A DNA stretch of 64,000 bases, taken from positions 1,240,001 to 1,304,000 of the forward strand of contig NZ_CP032829.1 in assembly GCF_003660165.1 (NCBI RefSeq), in the 5' to 3' direction. The translations under genes were made by a program, and so were the position numbers. This DNA comes from Sphingomonas paeninsulae (GTDB lineage: Bacteria > Pseudomonadota > Alphaproteobacteria > Sphingomonadales > Sphingomonadaceae). Position 1 is the first letter of the stretch, and each line of letters opens with the position of its first letter. The notes beneath the pieces are model-generated. The model saw nothing but the letters and a program-made list of their open reading frames with translations, searched no databases and had not been told where the DNA came from. Shown here one piece after another: positions 36,268 through 46,335 of the stretch.

Positions 36268-36792
36268 TCAGTAATAGGTCACAATAATTTGAAATGTGCC
36301 TGTGTACGCGCCGGGCAGCTGGTTCGGACCAACCGCCAGCGTCGCGCCGACACGGAGATCGAGTAGCCCTGCTGCATTCAGAAAACGCAGCACCGGGCCG
36401 TTGAGCGTCAAGCCTGTCACGTTCATCGTTGCGCCACCGCCCACGCGAGCCAGCACGGGCAGCGCCCCGCGATTGACCTGCAAATTCTGGAGTGCTCCTC
36501 CATAAGTGTAAAACTTCGCGGCCTGGGGTGTTCCGCCGGCCGCAATCGTTCCGCCGGTGTTCGTCCGCGTGTCGTCATCGGGATCGATCGTCACCGTCCC
36601 CGCCGTCGTTCCGGCAATGTTAGTTGCAAAATCGAGATCGGTCAGGTTCAGGAGCGACAGTTTGCGCAACGTGGTGACGCTGGCTTTGGCAGTTGCAACT
36701 CCGGCGCAGGCGGGCAGCGACGTGCCGCACCCCAGGATAACGAGCGCACACGCCATGACGCGCAGCCGCGAATATTGATGAAAAGCCCCCAC
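36268..36792 (-). CDS. Secreted DUF4402 protein (first of a tandem pair)
   Basis: A 174-residue exported protein paralogous to its neighbour: both share 'V(T/V)TLR.L.L....DLDF...I....AGTV.IDP..D.RT' and the end 'GAYTGTFQIIVTYY'. The N-terminal signal (about 1-30) includes 'ACALVILGCGTSLPACAG'. The start is GTG 36792 or ATG 36756. No usher, chaperone or pilus-assembly gene is nearby, which is unusual if these are fimbrial subunits. Divergent from the ABC ATPase. Confidence 0.82.
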   Translation of the reverse strand: MGAFHQYSRLRVMACALVILGCGTSLPACAGVATAKASVTTLRKLSLLNLTDLDFATNIAGTTAGTVTIDPDDDTRTNTGGTIAAGGTPQAAKFYTYGGALQNLQVNRGALPVLARVGGGATMNVTGLTLNGPVLRFLNAAGLLDLRVGATLAVGPNQLPGAYTGTFQIIVTYY

Positions 36793-36903
36793 ACCGTTGC
36801 CATAGCGCTACGTCTTGTAAGCTGTGGTGAACAGCTTTGGTTAATACGTTGGCAGCCGGCCGCTACGCTTTACGCACTCGGTCTGCGCGCGCTAGGGAAA
36901 ACA

Positions 36904-36974
36904 ATGACCAACGCTGCGATTAAGATCGACTCTCTCGAGAAAACCTATGCCGGGGCAAGCAGGCGCTGAGCGGA
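36904..36974 (+). pseudogene. Frameshifted 5' end of the ABC ATPase gene
   Basis: ATG 36904 starts 'MTNAAIKIDSLEKTYAGA', a normal first strand of an ABC ATPase, but the frame stops at 36967-36969. Adding one G to the G4 run at 36952-36955 would read on as [14 protein letters not shown], joining the downstream frame perfectly. So one base is missing, either in the genome or in the assembly. Confidence 0.8.
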
Positions 36975-37829
36975 GTGACCTTCGATGTTCCGCGAGGACA
37001 GATTTTCGGGTTGCTTGGGCCGAACGGCGCGGGAAAATCGACGATCATCAACATATTGTCGGGCATGGTGAAAAAGACCGGTGGCAAGGCAAGTGTCTGG
37101 GGCTTCGATATCGACGAACACCCGCGCAATGCCCGGGCGAGCATCGGGATCGTGCCGCAGGAAATTCTGTTCGATCCGTTTTTTACGCCGTTCGAGGCGC
37201 TTGAGTTGCAAGCCGGACTCTATGGCGTGCCGAAAGCTCAACGGCGGTCGATGGAATTGCTGCGCGCGGTCCACCTAGAAGACAAGGCGAATGCATATGC
37301 ACGGACGCTTTCGGGTGGCATGAAGCGCCGGTTGCTGGTGGCGAAGGCAATGGTCCATTCGCCACCGGTCCTCGTGCTCGACGAGCCTACCGCAGGCGTC
37401 GATATTGAACTTCGCCAGCAACTCTGGGCGTATGTCCGCGAACTGAATGCGCAGGGCGTGACGATTGTACTGACCACCCATTACCTCGAGGAAGCCGAGG
37501 AATTGTGTGACCGCATTGCTATCATCAACCACGGTCGGCTGATCGCCGATAAACCGACGCGCGAACTTGTCGGAATGGCGCTTGAGAAAGTTGTTGAGGT
37601 CACGGTCGATCGTGATCTGACCGAAGCCCCCTCATCGCCGGTTTTCGAAAGTGTAACGCTAAAGGGCGATCGGGTGCTGGCGATAACTTATTCCAAGGCG
37701 AAGGTTCATGCTGGGGATGTTTTGACGGCGGTTAGTAATGCGGGGCTTGGTATTGTCGATGTTTCGACGCGGGAAGCCGACCTCGAGCATGTGTTCCTCA
37801 ATCTGACGCGGGCCGGGGCCATTGGTTAA
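36975..37829 (+). CDS. ABC transporter ATP-binding protein (ABC-2 type), 5' frameshift
   Basis: A 284-residue remaining frame (GTG start) with all ATPase motifs: Walker A '[14 protein letters not shown]', Q-loop 'IVPQE', signature '[17 protein letters not shown]', Walker B '[14 protein letters not shown]' and switch His '[14 protein letters not shown]'. It resembles the YadG/drug-exporter ATPases that pair with an ABC-2 permease. No permease gene is adjacent: nadB overlaps its 3' end by 8 bp. The first ~24 residues are in another frame (see the preceding entry). If the lesion is real, translation might restart at GTG 36975, which lacks a clear ribosome site. Confidence 0.85.
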   Translation: MTFDVPRGQIFGLLGPNGAGKSTIINILSGMVKKTGGKASVWGFDIDEHPRNARASIGIVPQEILFDPFFTPFEALELQAGLYGVPKAQRRSMELLRAVHLEDKANAYARTLSGGMKRRLLVAKAMVHSPPVLVLDEPTAGVDIELRQQLWAYVRELNAQGVTIVLTTHYLEEAEELCDRIAIINHGRLIADKPTRELVGMALEKVVEVTVDRDLTEAPSSPVFESVTLKGDRVLAITYSKAKVHAGDVLTAVSNAGLGIVDVSTREADLEHVFLNLTRAGAIG

Positions 37830-39405
37830 AAATTATGACGTAATTATAATAGGTTCTGGCGCGGCCGGCCTGACGGCGGCGCTGAACCTGGCCCCACATA
37901 AACGCGTTGCCGTACTGGCAAAGGGTGGTTTGTCCGACGGTGCGACGGGCTGGGCGCAGGGCGGTATCGCGGCAGTTCTGGAGCCGGGCGACACGTTCGA
38001 GAGCCATATAGAAGACACAATGATCGCTGGCGGTGGGCTTAACGACCGCTCAATCGTCGAATTTGTGGTCGAAAACGCACCCAGAGCGATCGAAAGACTC
38101 GAAGAACTCGGCGTTCCGTTCAATACCGAGAACAATGTCCTCCACCTGACGCGCGAGGGCGGACACAGCCATCGCCGCATCGTCCATGTCGATGATGCCA
38201 CCGGATGGGCCGTACAGCAGGCACTGGAACGCGCAGCCGAAGCGCATCCGAACATCACGCTCATCCCCGATATGGCGGCAATCGACCTGATCACCGGGCG
38301 CAACGGCGAACGCTATTCGGGCGACGGCCATGCCTGGGGCGTTTACGCACTGAATCGCAAGTCCGGCCATGTCGACGCGTTCGTCGCCCCCGCCACCATA
38401 TTGGCAACCGGCGGCGCAGGGCGAACCTATCTCTATTCCACCGCCCCGCGCGGCGCGACGGGTGATGGCATCGCAATGGCGTGGCGCGCAGGTGCCCGGA
38501 TTTCCAACATGGAATTCATGCAATTCCACCCGACCTGCCTTTACAGTCTGGAGGTCAAGAATTTCCTGATCACCGAAGCCGTAAGGGGCGAAGGCGGGCA
38601 TTTGAAGATCCCCAGCGGCCCCGAAGCCGGTCGCCGCTTCATGCCCGATTTCGACGAGCGCGCCGAACTGGCACCCCGCGATATCGTGGCGCGTGCAATA
38701 GATCATGAAATCAAACGACTCGGCCTCGACTATGTTCACCTCGACATCAGCCATATGCCGGCGGAGTTCGTCACCCATCACTTCCCGACGATATACGCAA
38801 AGCTGCTGACATTGGGCATCGACATCACGACACAGCCAATCCCCGTGGTTCCTGCCCAGCATTACACCTGTGGCGGCGTCCTGATCGACCGCGATGGCCG
38901 CACCGACCTGCCGGGGCTTTATGCCGCGGGAGAGGTCAGTCAGTCGGGCCTGCATGGCGCAAACCGACTCGCGTCAAACTCCTTGCTCGAATGTTTCGTG
39001 TTCGGCGAAGCCGCGGCGAAACACATCCTCGCCAATCCGGGCACCACGCCGCCATCCATCCGCGCATGGGATGAAAGCCGGGTCACCGATTCGGACGAGG
39101 AAGTGATCGTCCAGCACAACTGGCGCGAAATCCGGCGGTTCATGTGGGACTATGTCGGGATCGTCCGCACGACGAAGCGGCTCGAACGCGCAACGCACCG
39201 CATCGCATTGCTACGGTCGGAAGTTGCGGAATATTATGGACATTTCCGGGTCACGCCCGACCTGATCGAACTTCGAAATCTGGTCGAAGTGTCTGCGTTG
39301 ATCGTGCGGTCGGCCCTATCCCGGCACGAGAGTCGCGGGCTGCATTACACCACCGACTATCCCGATAAATTGCCCGAGGCGGTGGATACGATCCTCGTTC
39401 CCTGA
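37822..39405 (+). CDS. nadB: L-aspartate oxidase NadB
   Basis: A 527-residue FAD enzyme that oxidises L-aspartate to iminoaspartate, the first step of de novo NAD synthesis. The dinucleotide motif is '[20 protein letters not shown]', and substrate-site signatures are '[16 protein letters not shown]', '[12 protein letters not shown]', '[14 protein letters not shown]' and '[13 protein letters not shown]'. The TTG 37822 start overlaps the ABC ATPase stop by 8 bp. nadA and nadC are not in the window. A 14-bp tandem repeat begins in its stop region. Confidence 0.95.
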   Translation: MVKNYDVIIIGSGAAGLTAALNLAPHKRVAVLAKGGLSDGATGWAQGGIAAVLEPGDTFESHIEDTMIAGGGLNDRSIVEFVVENAPRAIERLEELGVPFNTENNVLHLTREGGHSHRRIVHVDDATGWAVQQALERAAEAHPNITLIPDMAAIDLITGRNGERYSGDGHAWGVYALNRKSGHVDAFVAPATILATGGAGRTYLYSTAPRGATGDGIAMAWRAGARISNMEFMQFHPTCLYSLEVKNFLITEAVRGEGGHLKIPSGPEAGRRFMPDFDERAELAPRDIVARAIDHEIKRLGLDYVHLDISHMPAEFVTHHFPTIYAKLLTLGIDITTQPIPVVPAQHYTCGGVLIDRDGRTDLPGLYAAGEVSQSGLHGANRLASNSLLECFVFGEAAAKHILANPGTTPPSIRAWDESRVTDSDEEVIVQHNWREIRRFMWDYVGIVRTTKRLERATHRIALLRSEVAEYYGHFRVTPDLIELRNLVEVSALIVRSALSRHESRGLHYTTDYPDKLPEAVDTILVP

Positions 39406-39429
39406 TCTCTGGCCCCTGATCTCTGGCCC
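39402..39429. repeat. Tandem 14-bp repeat at the nadB stop
   Basis: Two perfect copies of CTGATCTCTGGCCC lie head to tail; the first contains the nadB TGA stop. A third, degenerate unit (CAATCTTTGGCC) follows. Probably a local duplication without known function. Confidence 0.8.
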
Positions 39430-39440
39430 CAATCTTTGGC

Positions 39441-39626
39441 CTAACGCAGTTTACTGACTTTCAACCCGTCGAGCTTGGCCCGCGCCTGTATCGATTCCTC
39501 GCTGCGAGTCATCGCTTTCGCTATTGCTTTCAATGACATCGCCTTTGCGGCGAGGCGGTGAAGCTTCTGGATTTCGTCCGAAGTCCAGGGCTGGCGATGT
39601 CGCTCAAACTTTTCGGCCACGGTCAT
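39441..39626 (-). CDS. Small SANT/Myb-like or HTH DNA-binding protein
   Basis: A 61-residue basic protein, 'RQPWTSDEIQKLHRLAAKAMSLKAIAKAMTRSEESIQARAK', reading as a trihelical SANT/HTH fold: W followed by spaced helices and a basic recognition helix. ATG 39626 has a clear ribosome site (GGAGA). A longer frame to 39806 would overlap prs and is rejected. The protein is short, like small sphingomonad regulators, and its target is unknown. Divergent from prs with about 98 bp between starts. Confidence 0.7.
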   Translation of the reverse strand: MTVAEKFERHRQPWTSDEIQKLHRLAAKAMSLKAIAKAMTRSEESIQARAKLDGLKVSKLR

Positions 39627-39724
39627 TCTCCGAAATTTGTAATGAAGTTGTAGCAAAAGCCACCTTCCCCATCGCCTGACCCTGTCTAAAGGACCAGCGC
39701 AAGGGTTCGGCGGGGGATATTGCC

Positions 39725-40660
39725 ATGAAACTATTGACGGGTAATTCCAATCTGCCGCTGGCGAAAGCCATCGCAGCTTATCTCGACGTACCTCTGACAG
39801 AGGCAAGCGTCCGGCGCTTTGCCGATGAAGAAGTATTTGTCGAAATCCATGAGAACGTGCGCGGCGAAGATGTGTTCGTCCTGCAATCGACCGGATTTCC
39901 GGCCAACGACAATCTGATGGAGTTGCTGATCTGCATCGACGCCCTGAAGCGCGCGTCGGCCAAGCGAATCACAGCGGTCATTCCCTATTTCGGATATGCG
40001 CGACAGGATCGTAAGCCCGGTCCACGTACGCCGATTTCGGCCAAGCTGGTCGCCAATCTGATCACCGTAGCGGGCGCGAATCGCGTGCTTTCGGTCGACC
40101 TTCATGCCGGTCAGATTCAGGGGTTTTTCGATATTCCGACCGACAATCTGTTTGCGGCACCAGTGATGGCCGCCGACATTCAGGCTCGGTTTCCGACCGA
40201 CAATCTGATGGTGGTTTCGCCCGACGTCGGCGGCGTGGTTCGCGCACGCGCCCTCGCCAAGCGACTCAACAACGCGCCCCTCGCGATCGTCGATAAACGA
40301 CGTGAAAAGCCGGGCGAATCGGAAGTCATGAACATCATCGGCGATGTTGCCGGGCGATTCTGCATCCTGATCGACGATATCGTCGATTCGGCAGGAACGC
40401 TTTGCAACGCAGCCACCGCGCTTCGGGCGGCAGGTGCCCTCGATGTCGTCGCTTATTGCACTCATGGCGTGATGTCAGGTGGAGCCGTGGCGCGAGTCGA
40501 AGGGTCCGACCTGACCGAGTTGGTGATTACCGACACGATCCAGCCGCCCGAATCGGTGGCCGGTGCCAAGCGCATCAGAATGCTCCCCATTGCGCCGCTC
40601 GTCGCCGAAGCGATCAAGCGCATTGCCGACGAAAGCTCGGTTTCAAGCCTGTTCGACTGA
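39725..40660 (+). CDS. prs: Ribose-phosphate pyrophosphokinase Prs
   Basis: A 311-residue class I PRPP synthase that makes phosphoribosyl pyrophosphate for nucleotide, histidine, tryptophan and NAD synthesis. Motifs: '[16 protein letters not shown]', '[23 protein letters not shown]', '[19 protein letters not shown]' and the PRPP loop '[14 protein letters not shown]'. Its 3' end overlaps the convergent VOC gene by 18 bp. Expression from the gap shared with the small DNA-binding protein. Confidence 0.96.
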   Translation: MKLLTGNSNLPLAKAIAAYLDVPLTEASVRRFADEEVFVEIHENVRGEDVFVLQSTGFPANDNLMELLICIDALKRASAKRITAVIPYFGYARQDRKPGPRTPISAKLVANLITVAGANRVLSVDLHAGQIQGFFDIPTDNLFAAPVMAADIQARFPTDNLMVVSPDVGGVVRARALAKRLNNAPLAIVDKRREKPGESEVMNIIGDVAGRFCILIDDIVDSAGTLCNAATALRAAGALDVVAYCTHGVMSGGAVARVEGSDLTELVITDTIQPPESVAGAKRIRMLPIAPLVAEAIKRIADESSVSSLFD

Positions 40661-41098
40661 GGCGTTCGCGGCGGTATTCGCGGCGTCTGCCCAGGGATCG
40701 TAGTTCCCGAAACTCCAGACAACGCCCTCCAGATCGCGCGCTTCATAGCTGCGTCCGCCATAGTCGTTGTCATGCGGTTCGGTGATTATGCGCGCACCAG
40801 CGGCTTTAGCCACGGCAAAATGCGCATCCGGGTCGTCAATGACGAGGCAGATGCACATCGGCGACTGACCGTTCAGATTGCCGATGGGCGTCATGTCGAA
40901 CTGGTTACGACCATCGCGGCTGCCCGATGAGAGCATGACGACGTTGCCATCATAGGCCAGTTGGGCGTTGTGCACGGTCGCGCCGTCGGCGTGGACCGCA
41001 AGACGGGTAAACCCGAAAGCTTTGCATATGAAGTCGATTGCGGCGGGTGCGTTATCATAAAGCCGGCACGGCATAATCGCGGGTTTTACGGGCATCAT
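40643..41098 (-). CDS. VOC (glyoxalase/bleomycin-resistance) superfamily protein
   Basis: A 151-residue single-chain VOC protein with the paired beta-alpha-beta-beta-beta pattern, of the PhnB-like type: '[52 protein letters not shown]' and '[54 protein letters not shown]'. The start is the first of two ATGs (41098) with AAGGGAG upstream. Substrate cannot be told. It lies next to a decayed helicase gene. Confidence 0.85.
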   Translation of the reverse strand: MMPVKPAIMPCRLYDNAPAAIDFICKAFGFTRLAVHADGATVHNAQLAYDGNVVMLSSGSRDGRNQFDMTPIGNLNGQSPMCICLVIDDPDAHFAVAKAAGARIITEPHDNDYGGRSYEARDLEGVVWSFGNYDPWADAANTAANASVEQA

Positions 41099-41203
41099 AA
41101 ACTCCCTTTTGCTTGCTGCATTATAGCAATGGGGCAACGGGAGCACCAACACTCCGAGCAATATCGTCGATTTTGATGTTTGCGGACCGCCAATTGGACC
41201 GCA

Positions 41204-41965
41204 ATGCACGTCAACCGGTACAAGCTGGATGGCTTGCCTATGCGGGACGCAGTTCTGCGGATCATCCGGTCGATCGTCATTCTCGATGAAGGTCATCGCG
41301 CCTATTCCGAAACAGCGCGTCAAGCGCTTGGGGAGCTGGCGTGAGTTCGACTATTTCGCAGATATACTCGCCGACATTCCTTGAGATAAACTCGCTTATC
41401 ACGGTGCCGCAGATTTGGTGCTGACCAGCGACGGGGCGGGGCGGGCAGCGGCAATTATAGATCTAACGACTGGCGAGGACTTCGATGTGCGGCGCACCGG
41501 CGATGTGATTCGTCAGGCACTGGCGAACCGGATCGACCGCGCTGATTTGGCGCGACGGCTTGGTAGCGTCATTTCAAACGCATGGTTCGCGATGCGATTG
41601 ATCGAAGCTGCTGTATCTATTTTGCTCGACCGTGTTGAAGGAGATGAAGACGGCTTCTGGCTCTCGAAACCAAAGGCAAACAACTGGACGGTGAGGATAC
41701 GCAATTCAAACGCGACTTGTTTTCCATGCTTCAGGCCGCTTACATTTCGGGCCGTGACGTTGGCGAGGTTGACCTCATCAACGATGTGCCGAACGAAATG
41801 CGTTTCCACGTTTTAATACAGGATCAAGACTGGCAAGCTGAACTCGAACGAGCGGTCGCTTTGAAGGGGCGTGTGTGGTCATCCTCGCCTGAAGTCAGAC
41901 CTATCGCTATACCCTCCGGCGAAGGTCGGGGCCTATACGCCTCAATTATCGAGCCTCAAGACTAA
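41204..41965 (+). pseudogene. Degraded restriction-type DEAD/DEAH helicase-nuclease (type III Res-like)
   Basis: Three fragments in different frames together resemble one large enzyme. 41204-41344 encodes '...SIVILDEGHRAYSETARQALGEL', a helicase motif II typical of type III restriction Res subunits and relatives. 41342-41650 then reads 'WREFDYFADILADIP', an in-frame stop, and 'LVLTSDGAGRAAAIIDLTTGEDFDVRRTGDVIRQALANRIDRADLARRLGSV'. From about 41655, after a frame change, come 'LLALETKGKQLDGEDTQFKRDLFSMLQAAY' and a terminal domain to 41965, like the PD-ExK nuclease end. The N-terminal Walker A part and most of the helicase core are missing. No modification gene is adjacent. A dead defence locus. 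Confidence 0.7.
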
Positions 41966-42011
41966 ACAAGGAAGAGGTCTCAGTTGAAGTCATCATGGTC
42001 TAAGGAGTGAT

Positions 42012-43193
42012 ATGCTGACCCGTCCTCAATCGATCCTGCGCGACTTTCTCAAAACCGAAGCTGCTGGCGGCATATTGCTGATCGGAGCGGCGGCGTTGGC
42101 GATGGTGGTCGCCAATTCGTCCGTGGCCCCAGCTTATTTCCATCTCTTGCATCTCGAAACCGGCCCAACCCTCACCTCGCATATCGGCCCGATGACGGTC
42201 CATTTGTGGATCAACGATGCGTTGATGGCAGTGTTTTTCCTGCTCGTCGGTTTGGAGATCAAGCGCGAGTTCGTTGACGGGCATTTGTCGACATGGGCCG
42301 ACCGAAGGCTACCGTTTCTCGCGGCAGCGGCAGGGATGATCGCGCCTGCGATTGTGTATCTGGCGGTCACGCGTGGCGACGCAAGCCTGACGCGCGGCTG
42401 GGCGATTCCAGCGGCAACCGACATTGCATTTGCGCTGGGATTGCTGGCTTTGCTGGGCAAACGCGCGCCGACGTCGTTGAAACTCTTTCTGACGACGGTG
42501 GCGATTGTCGATGATGTCGGGGCGGTGGCGATTATCGCGCTGTTTTACACGGCGTCGCTGAATTGGCTGGCGCTGGGGGCGGCCGTTGTAATTTTCGGGG
42601 CGATGCTGGCGATGAACCGATATGGCGTGGTGCGGGTGCGCTGGTATCTGATCGGTTTTGCGTTGCTTTGGTATGCGATGCTGGTGTCGGGGGTCCATGC
42701 GACGGTGGCGGGTGTCCTGGCGGCAGTTGCGGTGCCGGTGACGCGGACGCCGGGTGCGCCCGACAATGTGGAATCGCCGTTGCATCGGCTGGAGCATGGG
42801 CTGCAACCATGGGTCGCGTTTGCGATTGTGCCGCTGTTCGGCTTTGCCAACGCTGGCGTTTCACTTGGTGGAACTGGGGTGGCGTTTGCGCCATTGCCGC
42901 TGGGAATTGCGCTGGGGTTGTTTGTCGGAAAGCAGGCGGGTGTTTTCGGCGCGGTTTGGGGAGCAGCAAAGATGGGAATCGCCGTGCGTCCGACAGGAGC
43001 ATCCTGGGCGCAAGTCTATGGTGTGGCGCTGTTGTGCGGGATCGGGTTTACGATGAGCTTGTTCATCGGTGGGCTGGCGTTTGCTACGCCCGAGCAGGCC
43101 GATGCGGTGAAGATCGGGGTGCTAATGGGGTCGATCGCTTCGGCTGTTGCGGGGTGCGCGGTGCTGTATTTTAGTGGCCGGGATCGTCCATAA
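42012..43193 (+). CDS. nhaA: Na+/H+ antiporter NhaA
   Basis: A 393-residue inner-membrane antiporter with 12 helices that exchanges sodium for protons in pH and salt homeostasis. Signatures: 'FFLLVGLEIKREFVDGHLS', 'GWAIPAATDIAFALGLLALLGKRAPTSLKLFLTTVAIVDDVGAVAIIALFYT' with the paired aspartates of the ion site, and 'GFTMSLFIGGLAF'. Base use shifts toward G on the coding strand here but the protein is complete. It is convergent with etfA, separated by a large hairpin. Confidence 0.95.
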   Translation: MLTRPQSILRDFLKTEAAGGILLIGAAALAMVVANSSVAPAYFHLLHLETGPTLTSHIGPMTVHLWINDALMAVFFLLVGLEIKREFVDGHLSTWADRRLPFLAAAAGMIAPAIVYLAVTRGDASLTRGWAIPAATDIAFALGLLALLGKRAPTSLKLFLTTVAIVDDVGAVAIIALFYTASLNWLALGAAVVIFGAMLAMNRYGVVRVRWYLIGFALLWYAMLVSGVHATVAGVLAAVAVPVTRTPGAPDNVESPLHRLEHGLQPWVAFAIVPLFGFANAGVSLGGTGVAFAPLPLGIALGLFVGKQAGVFGAVWGAAKMGIAVRPTGASWAQVYGVALLCGIGFTMSLFIGGLAFATPEQADAVKIGVLMGSIASAVAGCAVLYFSGRDRP

Positions 43194-43256
43194 GGGCGTC
43201 GATGCTGGCAAATTTGATCGAAGCGGGACTGGACTGAAGTCCATCACACTCAGCGA

Positions 43257-43293
43257 CGAGCCCCCACCTCAAAACGTGTGAGGCGGAGGCTCG
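43257..43293. terminator. Bidirectional hairpin between nhaA and etfA
   Basis: CGAGCC.CC.CCTCA pairs with TGAGG.GG.GGCTCG around a short AT-containing loop, leaving only a few mismatches in about 16 bp. It sits in the 108-bp gap between convergent nhaA and etfA. No strong T-run follows on either strand. A smaller hairpin (GGACT/AGTCC) lies just before it. Confidence 0.6.
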
Positions 43294-43301
43294 CAGTACC
43301 C

Positions 43302-44231
43302 TTACAGTTTGCTTGTCAGTTCCGGTACGATCTTGAATAGATCGCCGACGAGGCCGATGTCGGCAACCTGGAAGATCGGAGCATCATCGTCCTTGTTGAT
43401 GGCGATGATGATTTTCGAATCCTTCATGCCCGCAAGATGCTGGATCGCGCCCGAAATACCGATGGCGATATAGACTTCGGGGGCAACGATCTTGCCGGTC
43501 TGGCCGACCTGATAGTCGTTCGGAACATAGCCCGCATCGACGGCCGCACGCGATGCGCCGACGCCCGCACCGAGCTTGTCGGCAAGAGGTTCGATGATCG
43601 TGTGGAAGTTTTCGGCGTTCTGAAGCGCGCGGCCACCGGAGACGATGATCTTTGCACTGGTCAGTTCGGGGCGTTCCGATTTCGCGATTTCCGCGCTGAC
43701 GAACGTGGCGGTGCCGGCGTCGCCGGTCGAGGTCACGGCTTCGATCGTAGCGCTGCCGCCGGAGCGTTCCGCCTTTACGAAAGCCGTGCCGCGAACGGTG
43801 ATGACTTTTTTCGCATCCGACGTCTGGACGGTGGCGATCGCGTTGCCGGCGTAGGTCGGGCGCGTGAACGTGTCTGGGCCGTCGATCGAAAGGATTTCGC
43901 TGATCTGCATGACATCGAGCAGAGCGGCGACGCGCGGTGCGATGTTCTTGCCGATGGCGGTCGCCGGCGCGAGGAACGCGTCGTGATGGCCCATCAGTTC
44001 GACGATCAGCGGTGCGACGTTTTCTGGAAGCGCGTGTTCGAAGGCAGCATCGTCAGCGACATGGACTTTGCCCACGCCAGCGATTTTTGCAGCTTCGGCA
44101 GCAATGGCATCGACGCCCTTACCGGCGACAATCAGATGCACTTCGCCGAGCAGCGCCGCGGCGGTGATGACGGGGAGCGTCGCGTCCTTGACCGCGCTGC
44201 CGTCGTGTTCGACCCAGACCAGAGTCTTCAT
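43302..44231 (-). CDS. etfA: Electron transfer flavoprotein alpha subunit EtfA
   Basis: A 309-residue ETF alpha chain that binds FAD and passes electrons from acyl-CoA and other dehydrogenases to ETF-quinone oxidoreductase. The C-terminal FAD domain is clear: '[15 protein letters not shown]', '[54 protein letters not shown]' and '[26 protein letters not shown]'. Its ATG overlaps the etfB stop by 4 nt (ATGA), so both subunits are made together. Confidence 0.96.
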   Translation of the reverse strand: MKTLVWVEHDGSAVKDATLPVITAAALLGEVHLIVAGKGVDAIAAEAAKIAGVGKVHVADDAAFEHALPENVAPLIVELMGHHDAFLAPATAIGKNIAPRVAALLDVMQISEILSIDGPDTFTRPTYAGNAIATVQTSDAKKVITVRGTAFVKAERSGGSATIEAVTSTGDAGTATFVSAEIAKSERPELTSAKIIVSGGRALQNAENFHTIIEPLADKLGAGVGASRAAVDAGYVPNDYQVGQTGKIVAPEVYIAIGISGAIQHLAGMKDSKIIIAINKDDDAPIFQVADIGLVGDLFKIVPELTSKL

Positions 44232-44977
44232 GCTACCACTCCCAAAGTCTTTAGTTTGGCGACCAGTTCATCGACATCGGCGACCTTTACGCCGGCGATG
44301 CGTTTTGCTGGCTCGACCACTTTCAGCGTGGTCAGGCGCTTGGCGACATCGACGCCGTAATCGGCTGGCGTTTTCTGCGCCATCGGCTTCGATTTCGCCT
44401 TCATGATGTTGGGCAGCGATGCGTAGCGCGGCTCGTTCAGACGAAGGTCGGTCGTGACGATCGCTGGCATTTTCAAGGAGACCGTTTCCGATCCGCCATC
44501 AACTTCGCGCGTTACCTTTACGGTGTCGCCATTGACTTCGACGGCGCTGGCAAACGTACCCTGTGGACGGCCGAGCAGAGCGGCAAGCATTTGGCCGGTC
44601 TGGTTCGAATCGTCATCAATTGCCTGTTTGCCGAGGATGACCAGACCAGGCTGTTCTTCCTCAACAACCTTGGCGAGCAGCTTTGCAACGCCAAGCGGTT
44701 CGACTTCGGTTTCGCTGACGATCAGGATCGCGCGGTCGGCGCCCATAGCGAGGCCAGTGCGCAGCGTTTCCTGCGATTTCTGTTCGCCGATGGAGACAAC
44801 GATCACTTCGGTCGCAACGCCTTTTTCGCGGAGGCGCAAGGCTTCCTCGACAGCGATTTCGTCGAACGGGTTCATGCTCATCTTGACGTTGGCCAGGTCG
44901 ACGCCCGAACCGTCCGCCTTGACGCGCGGTTTCACATTATAATCGATGACCCGCTTTACGGGGACCAGAATCTTCAT
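44228..44977 (-). CDS. etfB: Electron transfer flavoprotein beta subunit EtfB
   Basis: A 249-residue ETF beta chain, partner of EtfA and binder of AMP. It opens '[49 protein letters not shown]' and includes '[25 protein letters not shown]' and '[27 protein letters not shown]', the ETF beta signature. Located 85 bp downstream of sucC with hairpins between, so it may be read partly from the sucC promoter and partly from its own. Confidence 0.96.
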   Translation of the reverse strand: MKILVPVKRVIDYNVKPRVKADGSGVDLANVKMSMNPFDEIAVEEALRLREKGVATEVIVVSIGEQKSQETLRTGLAMGADRAILIVSETEVEPLGVAKLLAKVVEEEQPGLVILGKQAIDDDSNQTGQMLAALLGRPQGTFASAVEVNGDTVKVTREVDGGSETVSLKMPAIVTTDLRLNEPRYASLPNIMKAKSKPMAQKTPADYGVDVAKRLTTLKVVEPAKRIAGVKVADVDELVAKLKTLGVVA

Positions 44978-44995
44978 CTGCTTCTTTCTCCAATT

Positions 44996-45026
44996 GATGG
45001 GGCCTGTTCACGCGGACAGCCCCATC
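44996..45026. terminator. Stem-loop between sucC and etfB
   Basis: GATGGGG.CTGT pairs with ACAG.CCCCATC around an 8-nt loop. A second, CTCCCCT/AGGAGGGG-type palindrome follows at 45030-45055. Neither has a T-run on the minus strand, so these may attenuate or process the sucC transcript rather than end it completely. Confidence 0.45.
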
Positions 45027-45062
45027 CCAACACCTCCCCTAAAAGAGGAGGGGCTTAATTCG

Positions 45063-46259
45063 TTACGCCGCGCGGACTTCGGCGACGATTTTCTTGGCTG
45101 CATCACCCAAGTCGTTGGCGGCAACGATCTTCAGGCCCGAATTGGCGAGGATCGCTTTGCCCTCTTCGACATTCGTGCCTTCAAGCCGAACGACGAGCGG
45201 GACCGAAAGGTTCACTTCCTTGGCCGCCGCAACGATACCATCGGCGATGATGTCGCACTTCATGATGCCACCGAAGATGTTGACGAGGATGCCCTTCACC
45301 GCAGGATCAGCGAGGATGATCTTGAATGCTGCCGTCACTTTTTCAGTGGTCGCGCCGCCGCCAACGTCGAGGAAGTTGGCAGGAAATTCGCCGTTCAGCT
45401 TAATGATGTCCATCGTCGCCATCGCAAGACCGGCACCATTGACCATGCAGCCGATGTTACCGTCGAGCTTGATATAGGCGAGGTCGTATTTCGAAGCTTC
45501 GACTTCGGCGGGATCTTCTTCGGTCAGGTCGCGCAGTTCCATCAGATCCTTGTGGCGGAACATTGCGTTGCCGTCGAAAGCCACCTTTGCATCGAGGACG
45601 AGCAACTTGCCATCATCGGTAACGGCGAGCGGGTTGATTTCGATCTGTTCAGCGTCAGTGCCGATGAATGCTGCGTAGAGTTTTTCGGTGACGTTCGCGG
45701 CTTGCTTGGCAAGGTCGCCGGTCAGGCCGAGTGCGGCAGCGACCGAGCGGCCGTGGTGCGGCATAATGCCAGTTGCTGGATCAACCGTGATCGACACGAT
45801 CTTTTCAGGCGTGCTATGCGCAACGTCTTCGATGTTCATGCCGCCTTCGGTCGAGGCGACGATTGCGATCTTGCCCGAAACGCGGTCGACGAGGAGCGCG
45901 AGGTAGAATTCCTTGGCAATGTCGACGCCGTCGGTGACGTACAGGCGGTTGACCTGCTTGCCAGCGTCGCCGGTCTGGATCGTGACGAGCGTGTTACCGA
46001 GCATATCGGTTGCAGCCGCGCGAACTTCGTCAGCGGTCTTGGCGAGGCGGACACCGCCCTTTGCGTCGGGGCCGAGTTCCTTGAACTTGCCCTTGCCGCG
46101 GCCACCCGCGTGTATCTGCGCCTTTACGACATAAAGCGGTCCGGGAAGCTGGGCCGCTGCAGCGACGGCTTCCTCGACGCTCATCGCGGCAATGCCGGCT
46201 GGGATCGGCACGCCGAATTTAGCGAGCAGTTCTTTGGCTTGGTATTCATGGATGTTCAC
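45063..46259 (-). CDS. sucC: Succinyl-CoA ligase (ADP-forming) beta subunit SucC
   Basis: A 398-residue ATP-grasp subunit of succinyl-CoA synthetase, the substrate-level phosphorylation step of the TCA cycle. Signatures: '[21 protein letters not shown]', '[30 protein letters not shown]', 'MEINPL'-like '[24 protein letters not shown]' and '[31 protein letters not shown]'. The start is GTG 46259 with AGGAG upstream; the in-frame extension to 46400 is rejected. The alpha subunit gene sucD is not adjacent; the neighbour is etfBA. Confidence 0.96.
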   Translation of the reverse strand: MNIHEYQAKELLAKFGVPIPAGIAAMSVEEAVAAAAQLPGPLYVVKAQIHAGGRGKGKFKELGPDAKGGVRLAKTADEVRAAATDMLGNTLVTIQTGDAGKQVNRLYVTDGVDIAKEFYLALLVDRVSGKIAIVASTEGGMNIEDVAHSTPEKIVSITVDPATGIMPHHGRSVAAALGLTGDLAKQAANVTEKLYAAFIGTDAEQIEINPLAVTDDGKLLVLDAKVAFDGNAMFRHKDLMELRDLTEEDPAEVEASKYDLAYIKLDGNIGCMVNGAGLAMATMDIIKLNGEFPANFLDVGGGATTEKVTAAFKIILADPAVKGILVNIFGGIMKCDIIADGIVAAAKEVNLSVPLVVRLEGTNVEEGKAILANSGLKIVAANDLGDAAKKIVAEVRAA

Positions 46260-46335
46260 GGGGCAGCGCTCCTGATGGGATGGCTTGAAAAGAGTTGCGG
46301 TGCCTAAAGCATAGCTTGAGCCGGTTTGCCAACCT

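Noticed and set aside
44946-46307. 453-codon plus-strand frame opposite sucC
   Set aside because: Antisense shadow of sucC with odd composition.
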